The notes under the pieces were generated by a model. The model searched no databases. It saw only the letters and a list, made by a program, of their open reading frames with translations, and was not told the origin of the DNA. Below are positions 63,931 to 64,000 of a stretch of 64,000 nt of DNA, piece after piece. The DNA is from Pseudomonas sp. 5P_3.1_Bac2 (GTDB lineage Bacteria; Pseudomonadota; Gammaproteobacteria; Pseudomonadales; Pseudomonadaceae), in contig NZ_JANLNY010000004.1 in NCBI RefSeq assembly GCF_025465995.1, positions 124,001 through 188,000 on the forward strand, in the 5' to 3' direction. Position 1 is the first letter of the stretch; every line of letters begins with the position of its first letter. Made by a program: the position numbers and the translations under genes.

Positions 63931-64000
63931 CTAAGGCGTGCCGGGCTCGCGCAGTCCCGGCTCCGGCTCGCCGGGCAGCCAAGACTGATAGATGCGACTA
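63931..64000 (-). CDS. Possible end of a minus-strand gene
   Basis: An open frame on the minus strand runs in from the window edge and ends at TAG three bases after the pdxJ stop; the last residues would be SRIYQSWLPGEPEPGLREPG and two more. No family is recognised, and the frame is too short for proof. Confidence 0.3.
   Translation of the reverse strand, partial: SRIYQSWLPGEPEPGLREPGTP

Overview
The window reads as ordinary chromosome of a fluorescent-type Pseudomonas (Gammaproteobacteria, high GC). The evidence is the intact algU-mucA-mucB-mucC-mucD stress operon followed by lepA-lepB-DUF4845-rnc-era-recO-pdxJ, rsmA directly after lysC, an AmrZ ribbon-helix-helix regulator beside the phosphonate operon, and an mmsR/mmsA valine locus next to ung, opdH-like porin and tctDE. 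Gene order in the right third (35.6-64 kb) follows, from memory, the P. aeruginosa PA0743-PA0773 block. No species can be named from the sequence alone. I see no insertion sequence, prophage, CRISPR array or integrase.

Layout. 1-4.7 kb: end of lysC, rsmA, a tRNA-Ser and three identical tRNA-Arg(ACG) genes, a DUF4124 exported protein, mgtE, amrZ. 5.0-15.7 kb: a complete C-P lyase cluster phnCDEFGHIJKLMNP behind a clear Pho box; it imports phosphonates (PhnCDE), converts them to 5-phosphoribosyl-1-phosphonates (PhnGHI-M), cleaves the C-P bond (PhnJ) and recycles the sugar phosphate (PhnP, PhnN). 15.7-25.7 kb: an Lrp regulator divergent from a fused indolepyruvate ferredoxin oxidoreductase, a GNAT enzyme, tRNA-Arg(CCT), gdhA, a cupin, an exported PPC-domain protein, and a LysR regulator divergent from an ABM-domain protein and a glyoxalase. 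25.9-35.6 kb: ABC exporter, small basic protein, DMT transporter, lpxO and a histidine phosphatase (both probably lipid A/LPS-related), tRNA-Gly(CCC), rsuA, a CWC protein, a diguanylate cyclase, a proline-rich lipoprotein.

35.6-42.3 kb: a five-gene operon (mmsA, acyl-CoA dehydrogenase, enoyl-CoA hydratase, 3-hydroxyisobutyryl-CoA hydrolase, mmsB) that covers every step from isobutyryl-CoA to propionyl-CoA in valine breakdown, divergent from AraC-type mmsR. 42.3-48.8 kb: ung, an AbrB-family membrane protein, a TctC binding protein, an OprD-type porin, and the TctD/TctE two-component pair; the TctA/TctB membrane subunits normally expected here are absent. 48.8-53.1 kb: HDOD protein, ygfZ, sdhE, ygfX, nadB. 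53.2-64 kb: the envelope-stress operon and the translation/RNA/DNA maintenance cluster.

The most interesting signals are regulatory rather than a new gene system: two AlgU-type promoters upstream of algU with a perfect hairpin between them that displays GGAGG in its loop (a possible RsmA site), an AlgU-like element upstream of rsmA itself, Hfq/Crc-type A-rich motifs in the leaders of mmsA and the porin gene, stable hairpins between phnD/phnE and phnK/phnL, a family of palindromes sharing a CACC(C/T)TACG tail, a clean dyad in the LysR-ABM spacer, and an Anr-type box upstream of a cryptic lipoprotein. I did not find convincing evidence of a previously undescribed multi-gene system.
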